Source of the DNA: an uncultured Erysipelotrichaceae bacterium
Lineage (GTDB): Bacteria > Bacillota_I > Bacilli_A > RF39 > UBA660
NCBI GenBank assembly: GCA_902766135.1
Contig: CACXCK010000016.1
Span: forward strand, 1-5,679
Length of the DNA: 5,679 nucleotides
Direction of reading: 5' to 3'
Shown here: positions 5,594-5,679 of the stretch, piece after piece
Numbering within the stretch: position 1 is the first letter of the stretch
How the letters are laid out: each line of letters starts with the position of its first letter
Notes under the pieces: generated by a model
Databases searched by the model: none
Seen by the model: the letters and a program-made list of their open reading frames with translations, nothing else
What the model was told of the DNA's origin: nothing
Translations under genes and position numbers: made by a program

Positions 5594-5679
5594 GGAGTAG
5601 TACTCAAGAGGCTGAAGAGGCGCCCCTGCTAAGGGTGTAGGTCGGGTAACCGGCGCGAGAGTTCAAATCTCTCCTGCTC
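5594..5679 (+). tRNA. tRNA-Ser (anticodon GCU), 3' end cut by the window
   Basis: The acceptor strand GGAGTAG (5594-5600) pairs with CTGCTC at 5674-5679 plus one C expected just beyond the window, with one G-U pair. The anticodon stem CGCCC/GGGTG encloses CTGCTAA with the anticodon GCT at 5628-5630, reading AGC and AGU. The long class II variable arm (GTCGG-GTAA-CCGGC), typical of serine tRNAs, and the T arm GAGAG-TTCAAAT-CTCTC are complete. Whether CCA is encoded cannot be seen. Confidence 0.95.

Overview
The window is AT-rich DNA from a low-GC Gram-positive type of bacterium (Bacillota, or Firmicutes). The signs are strong AGGAGG-type ribosome sites, a tRNA-Ser(GCU) of the common Bacillota form, and an oxygen-sensitive class III ribonucleotide reductase, which implies growth without oxygen. 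Tryptophan is written TGG, and TGA ends two of the genes, so the standard bacterial code applies and a TGA=Trp mollicute is disfavoured. No species can be named from what is visible. I see no transposase, CRISPR array or phage structural gene.

Layout. (1) Positions 3-416 hold the 3' end of an unrecognised gene that starts before the window; a terminator hairpin overlaps its stop codon. (2) Positions 479-1575 hold a two-gene unit with a 4-base overlap: a small membrane-anchored SPOR-domain protein and radC. (3) A Crp/Fnr-family regulator on the minus strand (1545-2198) faces radC tail to tail and overlaps its last 31 bases. (4) An intergenic region of 115 bases (2199-2313) holds a near-consensus promoter for the regulator, a 14-bp two-fold symmetric operator-like sequence, and the leader of the next operon. 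(5) nrdD-nrdG-dut (2314-5454) is read away from the regulator with overlapping gene ends and closes with a hairpin terminator. (6) A 120-base gap with a promoter leads to a tRNA-Ser gene that the window edge cuts by at least one base.

How the parts fit. NrdD makes deoxynucleoside triphosphates anaerobically, NrdG installs its glycyl radical, and dUTPase converts the dUTP that a triphosphate-level reductase makes into dUMP for thymidylate synthesis. The divergent regulator is the obvious candidate to control this operon. The palindrome overlaps the regulator's own -35 and lies about 42 bases upstream of an inferred nrdD start point, which suits self-repression combined with class II activation of nrdDG-dut. 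The regulator has no cysteine and lacks the cAMP-binding signature, so its signal is unknown. This regulatory switch is the most interesting item in an otherwise mostly housekeeping region.
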